Shown here: piece by piece, positions 63,973 through 64,000 of the stretch
How positions within the stretch are numbered: position 1 is the first letter of the stretch
Layout: each line of letters opens with the position of its first letter
From: Spirometra erinaceieuropaei
Taxonomy: Eukaryota; Platyhelminthes; Cestoda; Diphyllobothriidea; Diphyllobothriidae
Direction of reading: 5' to 3'
Assembly (NCBI GenBank): GCA_902702965.1
Contig: CACRXP010000047.1
Location: 1,027,156-1,091,155 of the forward strand
Length of the DNA stretch: 64,000 nucleotides
Made by a program: the position numbers and the translations under genes
The notes under the pieces: model-generated
Databases searched by the model: none
What the model was told of the DNA's origin: nothing
What the model saw: the letters and a program-made list of their open reading frames with translations, nothing else

Positions 63973-64000
63973 TACAAACGTACCTCAGTGATTTTCTTTA

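Overview
This looks like nuclear DNA of an animal with long introns and many repeats. It is most likely a flatworm, probably a large-genome tapeworm of the diphyllobothriid kind. The evidence is indirect: AT-rich introns, decayed Penelope-like, RTE, CR1 and Ty3/Gypsy retroelements, tRNA-derived SINEs, and no operons or dense open reading frames. A 49-base run of N at 15778-15826 shows that this is a draft scaffold. The genus is an inference from composition and repeat style, not from a marker gene.

The left third (1358-22700, minus strand) is one split gene. It can be read through 13 exons whose splice phases all agree. It encodes the orthologue of GPATCH1, a G-patch protein of the spliceosome. 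The start codon is at 22698-22700. The last exon or exons lie beyond the left edge of the window. Its introns hold SINEs, Penelope-like fragments, foldback elements, a perfect 66-bp inverted repeat and microsatellites.

The middle (23-33 kb) holds mostly dead retroelements: a Penelope-like endonuclease fragment, a CR1-like reverse transcriptase, tandem SINEs, an inverted repeat complex, and a Ty3/Gypsy pol 3' part with its 3' LTR, the pol being interrupted by a separate insertion bounded by inverted repeats. A degenerate telomere-like array with a change of direction follows at about 32.8-33.0 kb.

The right half (35.5-63.0 kb, plus strand) is probably one gene with a very large intron. One long exon lies at 35513-35935 and two short ones lie near 62.0 and 62.8-63.0 kb, all in phase 0. 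I do not recognise the product. The large intron carries most copies of the dominant repeat of the window: a palindromic foldback element of about 1 kb with TA at both ends, long terminal inverted repeats, and at least two subfamilies. About a dozen full or partial copies cover roughly one sixth of the window. An 83-bp tandem repeat and hammerhead-like motifs linked to Penelope-like sequence are also present.

Nothing here is a bacterial or phage-style system. The most unusual material is the foldback family, the recurrent CTGATGA/GAAACGTC motif, the SINE with repeated direct ends, and a GPATCH1 whose G-patch has lost its glycine-rich half.
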